Shown here: positions 36,914 through 45,352 of the stretch, piece after piece
How positions within the stretch are numbered: the stretch's first letter is position 1
Layout: each line of letters opens with the position of its first letter
NCBI RefSeq assembly: GCF_003605385.1
Contig: NZ_QYTV02000001.1
Location: 828,249-892,248 of the forward strand
Reading direction: 5' to 3'
Source of the DNA: Siminovitchia acidinfaciens
Lineage (GTDB): Bacteria; Bacillota; Bacilli; Bacillales; Bacillaceae_C
Length of the DNA: 64,000 bases
The notes under the pieces: model-generated
Database searches by the model: none
The model's input: only the letters and a program-made list of their open reading frames with translations
Told to the model about the DNA's origin: nothing
Made by a program: the position numbers and the translations under genes

Positions 36914-38434
36914 ATGGAAAATCGTGCGCAATTTGGTTCGAGAGCCGGATTTATTTTTGCCGCTGTCGGTTCGGCGATTGGACTAGGAAACATTTGGCGT
37001 TTCCCGGCTGTTGCGTATGATAACGGGGGAGGGGCGTTCTTTCTTCCGTACTTGTTCGCACTGCTTACTGCAGGAATTCCATTGCTGATCTTGGAATTTG
37101 CCATCGGCCACAAATACAGAGGGTCGGCACCGCTATCTCTGGCAAGAGTCCGAAGAGGCGGCGAATGGATCGGATGGTGGCAAATCGGCATCTCGTTTGT
37201 TATTGCCACATATTATTCGGTCATCATTGCATGGGCATTGGCCTATACCTATTTTTCCTTTAAATTGGACTGGGGAACTGATACGACTAATTTCTTGATT
37301 GCAGACTACTTAAAAGTGGGAGACACAGCTTCCATGGGGAGCTTTGTACCCGGGGTTCTCATCCCATTAATCCTTGTGTGGGTAATCGTTTTGGCTATCA
37401 TGTATGCCGGGGTTAAAAGGGGCATTGAAGCAGCTACAAAGATCATGATTCCGCTTTTGGTTGTTTTATTCACAGTTATTGTAATCCGGGCACTTACGCT
37501 GGATGGAGCCGTTGAGGGATTGAATACTTTCTTCAAACCGGACTGGAGTACGATCACCAACGGTAAGGTTTGGGTTGCAGCGTATGGACAAATATTCTTC
37601 AGTTTATCAATCGGATTTGCCATTATGATTACTTATTCAAGTTATTTACCAAAAAAATCCGATATTACGAACAGTGCTTTTATTACAGGTTTTGCGAACT
37701 CAGGATTTGAATTACTTGCCGGATTTGGTGTTTTTGCTGCTTTAGGATTTATGGCTGCCCAGCAGGGTGTAGGAGTAAATGAAGTTGTTCAAGGCGGAGT
37801 ATTACTGGCGTTTTCAGTCTTTCCTACTATAATCAATGAGTTGCCAGGATTCCAACAAGCCTTTGGTATCCTATTCTTCGTCTCCTTAACGCTGGCTGGC
37901 TTGACATCGCTCATTTCTATCGTTGAGACATACATTGCAGGTATACAGGAAAAGTTCAATGTTTCCAGGGCATCAGCGGTTACATTTGGAGCAGGGTTGA
38001 CAGCCATCATTTCCCTTGCTTTCGCAACACAGAACGGTTTGAACCTGCTTGACGTTGCAGACTATTTCATAAACCAATTTGGAGTTGCCATGGCTGGCCT
38101 GTTTGAAGTTATCTTTATTGCATGGTTTGCGAAACAATTGAAACCGCTTCAATCTTATGCGGACTCTGTGTCGGATATCAGATTAGGTGCATGGTGGAGG
38201 ATTTCATTATCGATCATTACCCCTGTTGTTCTCGGTTACATGATGTTCGACAACTTGCGCCAAAACCTAGTTGGAGATTACGGCGGCGGTGATTACCCTC
38301 GTGAGTTCCTGTTCAAGTACGGATGGACTGTTGCTCTTGGCGCCATGTTTTTTGGCATCTTGATGTCCTTGAAACCATGGAAAGGCCACGATCTCAATTA
38401 TGAAACTAAAGTGGACGAAAGGGAGGCGGGATAA
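36914..38434 (+). CDS. neurotransmitter:sodium symporter (NSS), MetP-like
   Basis: 506 residues, about twelve membrane segments. The N-terminal FIFAAVGSAIGLGNIWRFP is the sodium-site signature of the NSS (LeuT) family. Such proteins take up amino acids with sodium. The next gene encodes a 38-residue membrane peptide of the MetS type one base downstream. That pairing is known from the methionine/alanine importer MetPS, so this is probably the large subunit of such an importer (inference from gene pairing). ATG with GAGGGGGT upstream. Confidence 0.88.
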   Translation: MENRAQFGSRAGFIFAAVGSAIGLGNIWRFPAVAYDNGGGAFFLPYLFALLTAGIPLLILEFAIGHKYRGSAPLSLARVRRGGEWIGWWQIGISFVIATYYSVIIAWALAYTYFSFKLDWGTDTTNFLIADYLKVGDTASMGSFVPGVLIPLILVWVIVLAIMYAGVKRGIEAATKIMIPLLVVLFTVIVIRALTLDGAVEGLNTFFKPDWSTITNGKVWVAAYGQIFFSLSIGFAIMITYSSYLPKKSDITNSAFITGFANSGFELLAGFGVFAALGFMAAQQGVGVNEVVQGGVLLAFSVFPTIINELPGFQQAFGILFFVSLTLAGLTSLISIVETYIAGIQEKFNVSRASAVTFGAGLTAIISLAFATQNGLNLLDVADYFINQFGVAMAGLFEVIFIAWFAKQLKPLQSYADSVSDIRLGAWWRISLSIITPVVLGYMMFDNLRQNLVGDYGGGDYPREFLFKYGWTVALGAMFFGILMSLKPWKGHDLNYETKVDEREAG

Positions 38435-38435
38435 A

Positions 38436-38552
38436 ATGAGCGGCAGCGCAATAGCAATGATGATTATCGGTGTTGTCATTATTTGGGGTGGTTTTGGAGC
38501 GAGTGTCGCTTTGGCAATCTCCAAATCCAAGGAAGCAAAAAGAAAAGCATGA
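38436..38552 (+). CDS. methionine/alanine importer small subunit, MetS-like
   Basis: 38 residues. It starts MSGSAIAMMIIGVVIIWGGF and ends with the basic tail SKSKEAKRKA, giving one membrane helix of about 22 residues and a positively charged cytoplasmic end. This is the form of MetS small subunits. The ATG lies one base after the transporter stop and GGGAGGCGGG serves as its ribosome site. Short membrane partners like this are often missed in annotation. Confidence 0.85.
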   Translation: MSGSAIAMMIIGVVIIWGGFGASVALAISKSKEAKRKA

Positions 38553-38559
38553 AATACCA

Positions 38560-38597
38560 GAAGCTTTGGGGCGTGACTCCCAAAGCTTCATTTTTTT
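38560..38597 (+). terminator. rho-independent terminator
   Basis: Stem GAAGCTTTGGG/CCCAAAGCTTC with GCGTGACT loop and seven T residues. Its 3' arm overlaps the last codons of the converging lytH gene. Confidence 0.92.
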
Positions 38598-39562
38598 GAC
38601 TGTGACCGTTCCCAGGCTTTTAAATGCGGGTACGGGTCAAATGACCATTCGTTGATGCCATTGTCCTTATACATTCCAAAATGAAGATGTGGGGGGAACT
38701 TTCCGGCAGTCCCCGGAGGGCCGTATCCTGAACTGCCCACGCTGCCAATAATATCGCCAGGCTTTACAACATCTCCAATTTTTAAATCTTTGGCAAAGCC
38801 GTTTAAGTGTGCATAATAATGATAGGTATTGTTTAAGTCCCTAACACCTATCCGCCAGCCGCCGAACTTGTTCCATCCTTTTAATTCTACAACTCCATAA
38901 GCAACGGATCTCACGGGAACGCCATATCCGGCAAAAATATCAGTTCCTTCATGAATTCTCCGCCCACCCCAGCCACGGCGGTCACCCCAAGTATTGTTGT
39001 ATGAATAATTGTAGCCTTTGGGGAGGGGGAAGACTTTTTCTTGTAAGTCTATCCGATTCATTTTTCTATAAACTTTTGCATTGGTCATTATCGCGATGAC
39101 GGCTTGATCTCTTTTGTAATAATTCCATAAAGCAATCCGAATTCTTGTGTCATCTGTACCATATTTGGCAAGGTATTTTCCCGCTGTATACAAAAGGTCT
39201 TCTTCGTTTTTTCTCTCCGCCTTACCGTCACCATTTCCATCTAACCCCTTACCGTTAAAAAAGCTGATGGACAATGGATTGCTATCTTCTATATATGGAT
39301 TGGCAATTCCTGCCCAGTATTCGGGTTTAATGTATATTCCCACCAAGCCGTCCGGTTTGGGCAAGTCTTTTCTTACATGACGGATGCTCTGTTCGTATTG
39401 ATCGACAGCGGCAATATAAAACCATGGAACGCCTGTAGACATTTCGGTTTTTTTATACAGTTCCATTCTTTTTTGGTACAACTCTGCTTGCGGGAGCTCT
39501 GCGGCTTCAATAAGAATTCCTGAAGAAAACATAAGTATGATAAAGAGTAATATTGTTCTCAA
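38588..39562 (-). CDS. lytH: M23-family L-Ala-D-Glu endopeptidase LytH
   Basis: 324 residues from the TTG at 39562, which follows AAGGAGGTGG. An N-terminal hydrophobic signal or anchor (TILLFIILMFSSGILIEAAE) is followed by a helical domain. The C-terminal LytM/M23 metallopeptidase domain has GRRIHEGTDIFAGYG (HxxxD) and PPHLHFGMY (HxH). LytH cuts peptidoglycan side chains and shapes the spore cortex in B. subtilis. Gene order next to a YhcN-type lipoprotein supports the call. B. subtilis has lipA in this neighbourhood; it is not here. Confidence 0.9.
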   Translation of the reverse strand: MRTILLFIILMFSSGILIEAAELPQAELYQKRMELYKKTEMSTGVPWFYIAAVDQYEQSIRHVRKDLPKPDGLVGIYIKPEYWAGIANPYIEDSNPLSISFFNGKGLDGNGDGKAERKNEEDLLYTAGKYLAKYGTDDTRIRIALWNYYKRDQAVIAIMTNAKVYRKMNRIDLQEKVFPLPKGYNYSYNNTWGDRRGWGGRRIHEGTDIFAGYGVPVRSVAYGVVELKGWNKFGGWRIGVRDLNNTYHYYAHLNGFAKDLKIGDVVKPGDIIGSVGSSGYGPPGTAGKFPPHLHFGMYKDNGINEWSFDPYPHLKAWERSQSKK

Positions 39563-39627
39563 ATGGATTCCACCTCCTTGGTGAAAAATAAGCAGGCCCA
39601 TGATGAACACGGGCCGATATTTCGAAT

Positions 39628-40266
39628 TTATCTGGAATTGATCATGCGATCTTCTCTACTTTCACCATTTTCATTTTCAGTATCACTCATTTTTCGCCCT
39701 TGTGGAGAGCTTTCTTTCATCATACGGACTGTACTTCTGACCGTTTGATCTTTGTCGGCAGAATTAGGTTTCATGGAAGCAATGTTTTCAACGTATTGTC
39801 TTAAAGCCGGGTCATCAGTAACATACACATGATACCAGCGTGGTACGGCAGACATAGCTGTTTTCTTGACTTGATCAGCCGTATCGAAACGGGATTTTTT
39901 ATCTGTTTCACTTAATTTATAGGCAATTAATACCTCAGCGTCTGTAACGACAACACTGCTGTCAAGAACATTTGGTAGAGCCACCGTCATCTTACTGATC
40001 ATACTGGCTGTTTTTTCGCGATCCATAGCGTCATTACGGTTGAATTTTGCCGTTTCACCAGGGACAGGGCTTTTAACTTCCCGAACAAATCCAAAATTAT
40101 TATCGTTATTTGACGGGTTATATAAATCATGCCTGTCATCCCTGTTAATCGTGTTCCCGCTTTTCTTGTAAACAGCGTCATTTTCTGCAGTTTGGCGTTC
40201 ATTTACGGCGCAGGCACCCAGTATCATGGCACTTAAAATGATCGCTCCAACCTTTGACTTTTTCAA
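39628..40266 (-). CDS. yutC: YhcN/YlaJ-family sporulation lipoprotein
   Basis: 212 residues from the TTG at 40266, behind AGGAGGTG; the GTG at 40275 overlaps that site. A lipoprotein signal peptide ends in the lipobox ILGAC (Cys about residue 19). The C-terminal half (VALPNVLDSSVVVTDAEVLI, AMSAVPRWYHVYVTDDP) is the YhcN/YlaJ domain of spore membrane lipoproteins. The symbol rests on position beside lytH and yutD. Confidence 0.8.
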   Translation of the reverse strand: MKKSKVGAIILSAMILGACAVNERQTAENDAVYKKSGNTINRDDRHDLYNPSNNDNNFGFVREVKSPVPGETAKFNRNDAMDREKTASMISKMTVALPNVLDSSVVVTDAEVLIAYKLSETDKKSRFDTADQVKKTAMSAVPRWYHVYVTDDPALRQYVENIASMKPNSADKDQTVRSTVRMMKESSPQGRKMSDTENENGESREDRMINSR

Positions 40267-40380
40267 AAAATACACCTCCTCTACATTAGGATGTACTGAA
40301 AAGCAAGTTTTTTACTAGAAATTGTTGCCGTTTGAGTTATAATTTAAAGAAGTGATTAATAAACTAAGCGGGTGAGATAA

Positions 40381-40656
40381 TTGGTTGCAATACAAAATAA
40401 GCAATATGAGCTCGTTGAAGAATTCCGGGACGGCTTCAATGAGGAAGCTTTGAGGGCTCGCTTCAGCGATATATTAATAAAATACGATTATATTGTCGGT
40501 GATTGGGGATATGGCCAACTCCGTTTAAAGGGCTTCTTTTCAGATGATAACAATAAGGCATCTTTTGATACGAAAATAAGCACAATGTCGGACTATTTAT
40601 ACGAATACTGTAACTTTGGCTGCGCGTATTTTGTGTTGAGAAAAGTGGATAAATAG
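40381..40656 (+). CDS. yutD: DUF1027 protein YutD
   Basis: 91 residues. The conserved core YDYIVGDWGYGQLRLKGFF and the C-terminal EYCNFGCAYFVLRK are diagnostic of YutD. TTG at 40381 behind GCGGGTGAGAT. Function unknown; a small cytoplasmic protein widespread in Bacilli. Confidence 0.87.
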   Translation: MVAIQNKQYELVEEFRDGFNEEALRARFSDILIKYDYIVGDWGYGQLRLKGFFSDDNNKASFDTKISTMSDYLYEYCNFGCAYFVLRKVDK

Positions 40657-40835
40657 AAAAGCGGAGGCGCCTGGTTAGCCCCGACAAGCATAGGGCAATC
40701 GCTGAAAGAGGCGCAGTTTGCCTTTAGCAACGATTTTGACTTATGACTTCGAGGGCTAGGCGCCGCAGGCAGGCTCAAGCAGCGACGTCCTGTCGCTTCG
40801 CCTGCATTAGCACATCCTGTGCGTCGCTGGATAAT
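40654..40835 (-). repeat. interspersed hairpin repeat, reverse orientation
   Basis: Reverse complement of the family B unit at 47504. The blocks GAAAAGCGGAGGCGCCTGG, CCCCGACAAGCATA, ACTTATGACTTCGAGG and GGCTAGGCGCC correspond to its tail, centre and head in reverse order. It fills most of the gap between yutD and the next gene. Confidence 0.7.
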
Positions 40836-40894
40836 GAGAAAAGTTGAAATACCCGTTTACGATATACGAAAAATTCCTCCCCATTAAAAAATGG

Positions 40895-40922
40895 CCAAGC
40901 TTTGTTCTTGGCCATTTTTTAG
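40895..40922. terminator. hairpin between converging transcripts
   Basis: AAAAAATGGCCAAG and CTTGGCCATTTTTT form a perfect stem. A- and T-rich flanks on both sides make it a bidirectional terminator for the gene at 40923. Confidence 0.85.
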
Positions 40923-41237
40923 TCAGCTATCTTCATAAGGGGGTTCCGTATCCCTGTTTGGATCATCATGTGTCGGATGGGCACCGGGAAACTCCCGCGG
41001 CCTGTTTTGGTGCATGGATTTGTATTCATAGTTAAATGCACTGTACGGTCGCTGTCCTTCTTCCCAGGGGGTGGATTTATTTTCAACCTTTGTATGTTTA
41101 CCACTGGGTGCTCCATATGGCCCCTCGGGAAAATCTTCGGGAATAATAAAGTTTCTTTGGGTTTCAACATTAGATACATCAGTATAAGTGATTTCCTCTT
41201 TATCGGGATGATCGCCATCGCGGCGGGTTTCGTCCAT
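40923..41237 (-). CDS. small hydrophilic cytosolic protein
   Basis: 104 residues from the ATG at 41237, eight bases behind AAGGTGG. Very hydrophilic and rich in Asp, Glu, Pro and His, with RNFIIPEDFPEGPYGAP, STPWEEGQRPYSAFNYE and PGAHPTHDDPNRDTEPPYE. It resembles small Bacillaceae proteins annotated only as cytosolic protein. It looks intrinsically disordered. Codon structure and a matching terminator favour this frame over the antisense-overlapping alternative. Confidence 0.65.
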   Translation of the reverse strand: MDETRRDGDHPDKEEITYTDVSNVETQRNFIIPEDFPEGPYGAPSGKHTKVENKSTPWEEGQRPYSAFNYEYKSMHQNRPREFPGAHPTHDDPNRDTEPPYEDS

Positions 41238-41347
41238 GTAAGTGACCACCTTTTTATGTTTAAAATGCCCCTGATCGTTGCTGCTATTCGTTTATAGTTC
41301 ATTTATTTGATAAGATAGGTATAACAAATGTTGGAGGTAATCAGAAC

Positions 41348-41785
41348 GTGTATTTTGTAGATCGCGAAAAAATTGAGAAAACATTAACGTATATGGAAAA
41401 ACAAATTCTGCTTTTTGAAGAAAAAGATGAATGGGCTACAGACATTGAAAAAGGTGCGCTTGAAAGGATTGCGCAGACTATTATCGAGTCCATATTAGAT
41501 ACAGGTAATGCAATGATCGACGGATTTATCATGCGGGATCCCGGAAGTTATGAGGATATTATTGATATTCTTACGGATGAAAAAGTTATCACTAACGATA
41601 TGAGTGAAAGCTTGAAATCAGTCATCAAATTCAGAAAAATGCTCGTACAACAATATATTGAAGTTGATCATAGCCAGGTAAAGTCCATGCTGAAAGAAGA
41701 ATTGGCATCTCTTAAACAATTTTCGCCGAAAGTCAGGGATTATTTAACAAATGAATTGGGGCCCGTTTCAGCATTTAAGAAGTGA
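41348..41785 (+). CDS. yutE: DUF86 (HepT-like) protein YutE
   Basis: 145 residues, all-helical. It belongs to the DUF86/HEPN group that includes the HepT toxin. The HEPN RNase motif Rx4-6H is not intact: Arg96 is followed by KMLVQQY with Gln where His is expected. No MNT-type nucleotidyltransferase antitoxin gene is adjacent. GTG at 41348 behind GGAGG. A housekeeping role in the yutDEF block is more likely than toxin activity. Confidence 0.82.
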   Translation: MYFVDREKIEKTLTYMEKQILLFEEKDEWATDIEKGALERIAQTIIESILDTGNAMIDGFIMRDPGSYEDIIDILTDEKVITNDMSESLKSVIKFRKMLVQQYIEVDHSQVKSMLKEELASLKQFSPKVRDYLTNELGPVSAFKK

Positions 41786-41804
41786 TGTGGGAAGGTGAAG
41801 TCCA

Positions 41805-42569
41805 TTGAAAAACTATGATGGCTATCTTATTGATTTGGACGGTACAATGTATAGGGGGACAGAAAGTATCCCGGATGCTATCGAGTTTGTAAAGCGATTG
41901 AAGCAAAAAGGGGTACCTTATTTATTTGTGACGAACAATTCCTCCAAAACCCCGGAACAAGTGGCGGATTACTTAAACCATTTTGGAATTGAAGCTGAAA
42001 AGAAGGATGTATTCACGACTTCATTGGCAACTGTCGAGTATCTGTATGCAAACCATCCTGAAACTTCAATTTATGTTATTGGTGAGGAGGGACTGACAAC
42101 AGCTTTACGTGAAAAAGGATTCAAATTTGATGAACAGAATCCCGAGGCAGTTGTTATCGGTATTGACCGGGAAATAACATATGATAAGCTTGCTAAGGCA
42201 TGCCTTGCTGTCCGAAATGGCGCTTTGTTTATATCGACAAATGGCGACGTAGCCCTTCCGACGGAAAAGGGATTGATGCCTGGAAACGGTGCTATTACAT
42301 CCGTAATATCAGTTTCGACCCAAACAGACCCCATCTTTATCGGGAAGCCGTATTCTATCATCATGGAGCAGGCATTAAAAGCTCTTGGCACTCCAAAAGA
42401 TAAAACATTGATGATTGGTGATAATTACGATACCGATATTATGGCAGGCATCAATTTTGAAATGGACACGCTTCTTGTACATACAGGCGTAACGACAAAA
42501 GAGATATTAGAGGAAAAGAAGCGCCAACCGACCTATGTTTTAGATACACTTGCACATTGGATGGTTTAA
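41805..42569 (+). CDS. yutF: HAD-superfamily phosphatase, NagD type (YutF)
   Basis: 254 residues. Catalytic DxD at Asp10-Asp12 (YLIDLDGTMYRG), motif II TNNSS, and motif IV GDNYDTDIMAG near 205. The large C2B cap domain between motifs is typical of the NagD/4-nitrophenylphosphatase branch. Cytoplasmic, broad-specificity sugar or nucleotide phosphatase. TTG at 41805 behind GGGAAGGTGA, directly after yutE. Confidence 0.9.
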   Translation: MKNYDGYLIDLDGTMYRGTESIPDAIEFVKRLKQKGVPYLFVTNNSSKTPEQVADYLNHFGIEAEKKDVFTTSLATVEYLYANHPETSIYVIGEEGLTTALREKGFKFDEQNPEAVVIGIDREITYDKLAKACLAVRNGALFISTNGDVALPTEKGLMPGNGAITSVISVSTQTDPIFIGKPYSIIMEQALKALGTPKDKTLMIGDNYDTDIMAGINFEMDTLLVHTGVTTKEILEEKKRQPTYVLDTLAHWMV

Positions 42570-42589
42570 ATTCCGTAGCTGTTAAAGAA

Positions 42590-42628
42590 GAGGCCTGATC
42601 CCGGTTGATTACTGGGGTCAGGCCTTTA
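42590..42628 (+). terminator. rho-independent terminator
   Basis: Long stem AGGCCTGATCCC/GGGGTCAGGCCTTT with an 11-nt loop, after yutF. Confidence 0.88.
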
Positions 42629-42828
42629 AAAATTACATAAAAATGCTTCAGCGTGTCCCCGAGCGCAAGAACATACGGAGTATTCATGACGAATGTGACC
42701 TTTCGTTAATCGAGGAGGATATTCAATAGTGCAGCCCAACGTGGGATGAAAATCAGCCGCATTGGTGTGGTTGCTGGTGAATTACCTTCTCCATCATTTG
42801 CCTATTTAAGGCTCTGTCTCCGTGCTTA

Positions 42829-44433
42829 CTAATTTAATCTAAATCCTGCCACTACAGCATTTAGTTTACCTGCCAAACCTGTCAATGCATTAGCGGTAGA
42901 CGCAGTTTCTTCACTGCTGGCAGCTGTCTTTTCGGTCGTGAAGGATATGCTCTCAATATGAGAGAGGACTTCTGACGACTGTGCAGCCTGTTCTTCGCTT
43001 GCACTTGCAATTTCTGTCACCCTGTCTCCAGTGCGATTAATCATGCTAATGATTTTTTCAAAGGCCTCTCGGGATTTTTGTGTTTTGGCTGCTCCTTCCT
43101 CAACAGAGGTTATACTAAGAAAAGTGGCTTCTTGCATGTTTTTTACGATACTCGAAATTTCATTCGTCGCTTCAGCGCTTCTATCTGCAAGCTTGCGCAC
43201 TTCATCTGCGACGACTGCAAACCCTCGTCCCTGTTCACCAGCCCTGGCTGCTTCAATTGCTGCATTCAGAGCAAGAAGGTTTGTTTGATCTGCAATTTCG
43301 TCAATGACCCCAATGATCTCTCCAATTTTCCTCGAACCCTCTTCCAACCGTGACATTTGCAAGCTGATTAAGCCGGCGCCTTCCACAGAGGATTGAACGA
43401 CTTTTTCCCCATCTTCGGCAATTTTTATTGTTTTAAGCGCCAAACCTGCAGCATCTTCAGTGTTTTGTGCTATAGAGCTTATGGCCCCCGACAGTTCCTT
43501 AAACAATTCATTCATTGTTTGAGTAGCATTTGACTGACTTGTACTTGCATTTGCTATCTCTTCGGTACTGGCTGAAACCTGTTCCGAGGATGCGGAGAGA
43601 TTTTCTGCGGCATTTAAAATATTTTGGATTGTCTCTCTCAGGTTTTTAATCATTTTATTTGTTGAATGAGCCAGGGCTCCGACTTCATCCTCCATGTGTA
43701 TTTTTGTTGTTTCGGATAAATCGCCCTCTGCCACTTTTTCAACTAAATCAACCAATTGGCGCAGCGGTTGTGAAATACCCCTTGCAATGACAATGCCGAA
43801 TACAATACTTAGGATAAAAATAAGCGAAATAATACCAATTGTTACAACTAATGTTGTTAAATAAGTTTTCTCAGCAGCTTTTTGTCCTTTTGCGGCTAAA
43901 ATAGCTTCTGATTTCATTAACTCATTCAATTCCTCAAACATCTTATTTTGAAATTTGAGCAACCCTCCGTTAAGGGTTAACAGGTATTCGGCACTTTTCC
44001 CGTCAAGTGCCAATTGAACAGCTTGATCATATGAAATATTGTGAGATTCCCATTGATTATTAAATCGTGCCATCTTAACTTTCTGTTCCTCTGTCAAATG
44101 GCTTTTACTATACGCCTCGATGTGTGTATCAATTTTTTCTCTGATTTGCTCTATTTCTTTTGTCTTCTTGTCCACTTCGTTCGGGTATAAATATAAATCC
44201 TGGCTAGATAGTCGTAATTGTTGGACAAGGTTCCTGGCTTCTCCAAGCTCTTGGCCAGGTATAAGGCTTTCACTGTATATCTTTTCTATCTCTTCATTTA
44301 TTTTGCTCATTTGCGATAGTGCAATAATACCTGTACCGACTTGAAACAATGCGATAATAAGAAAAGCTGATGTCAATTTCACACCGATTTTTAAATTCAA
44401 AAACCAATTGAACAGTTTTTTTAAGTTCATCAC
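42829..44433 (-). CDS. methyl-accepting chemotaxis protein
   Basis: 534 residues. First membrane helix at about 18-40, a four-helix-bundle sensor domain outside the cell (about 42-190), second helix about 193-215, a HAMP domain to about 268, then the long coiled-coil signalling domain. The hairpin tip EIADQTNLLALNAAIEAARA, then GEQGRGFAVVADEVRKLADRS, is canonical for CheA/CheW contact. Ligand unknown. The promoter upstream is of sigma-D type, consistent with the flagellar regulon. Confidence 0.93.
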   Translation of the reverse strand: MMNLKKLFNWFLNLKIGVKLTSAFLIIALFQVGTGIIALSQMSKINEEIEKIYSESLIPGQELGEARNLVQQLRLSSQDLYLYPNEVDKKTKEIEQIREKIDTHIEAYSKSHLTEEQKVKMARFNNQWESHNISYDQAVQLALDGKSAEYLLTLNGGLLKFQNKMFEELNELMKSEAILAAKGQKAAEKTYLTTLVVTIGIISLIFILSIVFGIVIARGISQPLRQLVDLVEKVAEGDLSETTKIHMEDEVGALAHSTNKMIKNLRETIQNILNAAENLSASSEQVSASTEEIANASTSQSNATQTMNELFKELSGAISSIAQNTEDAAGLALKTIKIAEDGEKVVQSSVEGAGLISLQMSRLEEGSRKIGEIIGVIDEIADQTNLLALNAAIEAARAGEQGRGFAVVADEVRKLADRSAEATNEISSIVKNMQEATFLSITSVEEGAAKTQKSREAFEKIISMINRTGDRVTEIASASEEQAAQSSEVLSHIESISFTTEKTAASSEETASTANALTGLAGKLNAVVAGFRLN

Positions 44434-44498
44434 TTTACACCGTCCTGCTATTTTACTTTAGATCATGACAGAGCCATTTATGGGAAATGTCACTTTTA

Positions 44499-44524
44499 AA
44501 ATCGGCATAAACAATCACGATTGA
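44499..44524 (-). promoter_or_regulatory. sigma-D promoter of chemoreceptor gene
   Basis: On the minus strand TCAA, 14-bp spacer, GCCGATTT, close to the SigD consensus TAAA-N14-16-GCCGATAT, about 65 nt before the receptor start. Confidence 0.6.
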
Positions 44525-44650
44525 AGGTTATTTACAGGAACTTAACAATGCAGTCAGTAAACTTTACAAAAGCTTAATAAAGTTAACTAATTTTTTTATA
44601 GCTGAAGGTTGGGCCAGGAGGAAAGGGGAAGAGAAGGGGTGATGAGTCAC

Positions 44651-44677
44651 AGAAAAGGCGGCCTCATGGCCGCCTCG
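44651..44677 (-). terminator. rho-independent terminator
   Basis: GGCGGCC/GGCCGCC stem with ATGA loop, followed on the minus strand by TTTTCT. Ends the pgpA gene. Confidence 0.82.
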
Positions 44678-44692
44678 ATAATTGTTAGATAT

Positions 44693-45193
44693 TTATTCTT
44701 CACCCTTTGCACTATGCGCCAGCCTGCTAGAAGCGGCTGCAGCAATCGCACCGACGATATCGTCCAGGAAGGTATTGACCTCACCAGTTGAATGGTCATT
44801 CAGATGTGCTAGAATACCAGGTTTTTGTTTGTCAATGTAACCATAATTTGTAAATCCGATCGATCCATATACATTCACAATTGAAAAAGCCAATATTTCA
44901 TCCACGCCGTACAGGCTTTCATCTGTATTGATGATGGTTTGAAGCGGTTCATCCAGTTTGCCCTGTTCAGCCAGCATATCCAATTGAATTCCTGTTAATA
45001 TGGCATTTTGGACTTCACGTTTACGCAGGACACGCTCAATATTAAAAATGCAATCATCAACTGTTAGCTCGGGATGGTATTTTTTTTGCAAATACATCAC
45101 AAGTTCTGCGATATCTTCAATGGTCACACCGCGTTCATTCAATAGGCGGCGTGCTGTCTTTTCCAGTTTTGTCATTTTTCTTTCTATGCTCAT
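44693..45193 (-). CDS. yutG: phosphatidylglycerophosphatase A-family protein (YutG)
   Basis: 166 residues. The C-terminal half (NVYGSIGFTNYGYIDKQKPG, VNTFLDDIVGAIAAAASSR) matches the PgpA domain, which removes phosphate from phosphatidylglycerophosphate. It lacks the clear membrane helices of the E. coli enzyme, and the N-terminal 60 residues are a soluble helical extension, as in the Firmicute YutG group. Whether it acts on phospholipid or another phosphate ester is uncertain. Confidence 0.83.
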   Translation of the reverse strand: MSIERKMTKLEKTARRLLNERGVTIEDIAELVMYLQKKYHPELTVDDCIFNIERVLRKREVQNAILTGIQLDMLAEQGKLDEPLQTIINTDESLYGVDEILAFSIVNVYGSIGFTNYGYIDKQKPGILAHLNDHSTGEVNTFLDDIVGAIAAAASSRLAHSAKGEE

Positions 45194-45352
45194 TTATCTC
45201 ACCCTTTATTAAATGTTTGATCTCGATGCATCTTTTTTATTTAAATATTTCCTTCCCAGCCATTTCCATGTAAAAAACAAACCTTCAGCAAATTAGCTGA
45301 TCTCGCTCATATATTTAAAAAAGAGGAAAATGTGATAAGAGAGGGATGTTTT

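Noticed and set aside
40919-41302. 127-codon minus-strand frame overlapping the small cytosolic protein
   Set aside because: Same strand but other frame as the gene at 40923-41237; lacks a ribosome site and has poor codon structure, while the 104-residue frame has both a good start and a typical hydrophilic family pattern.
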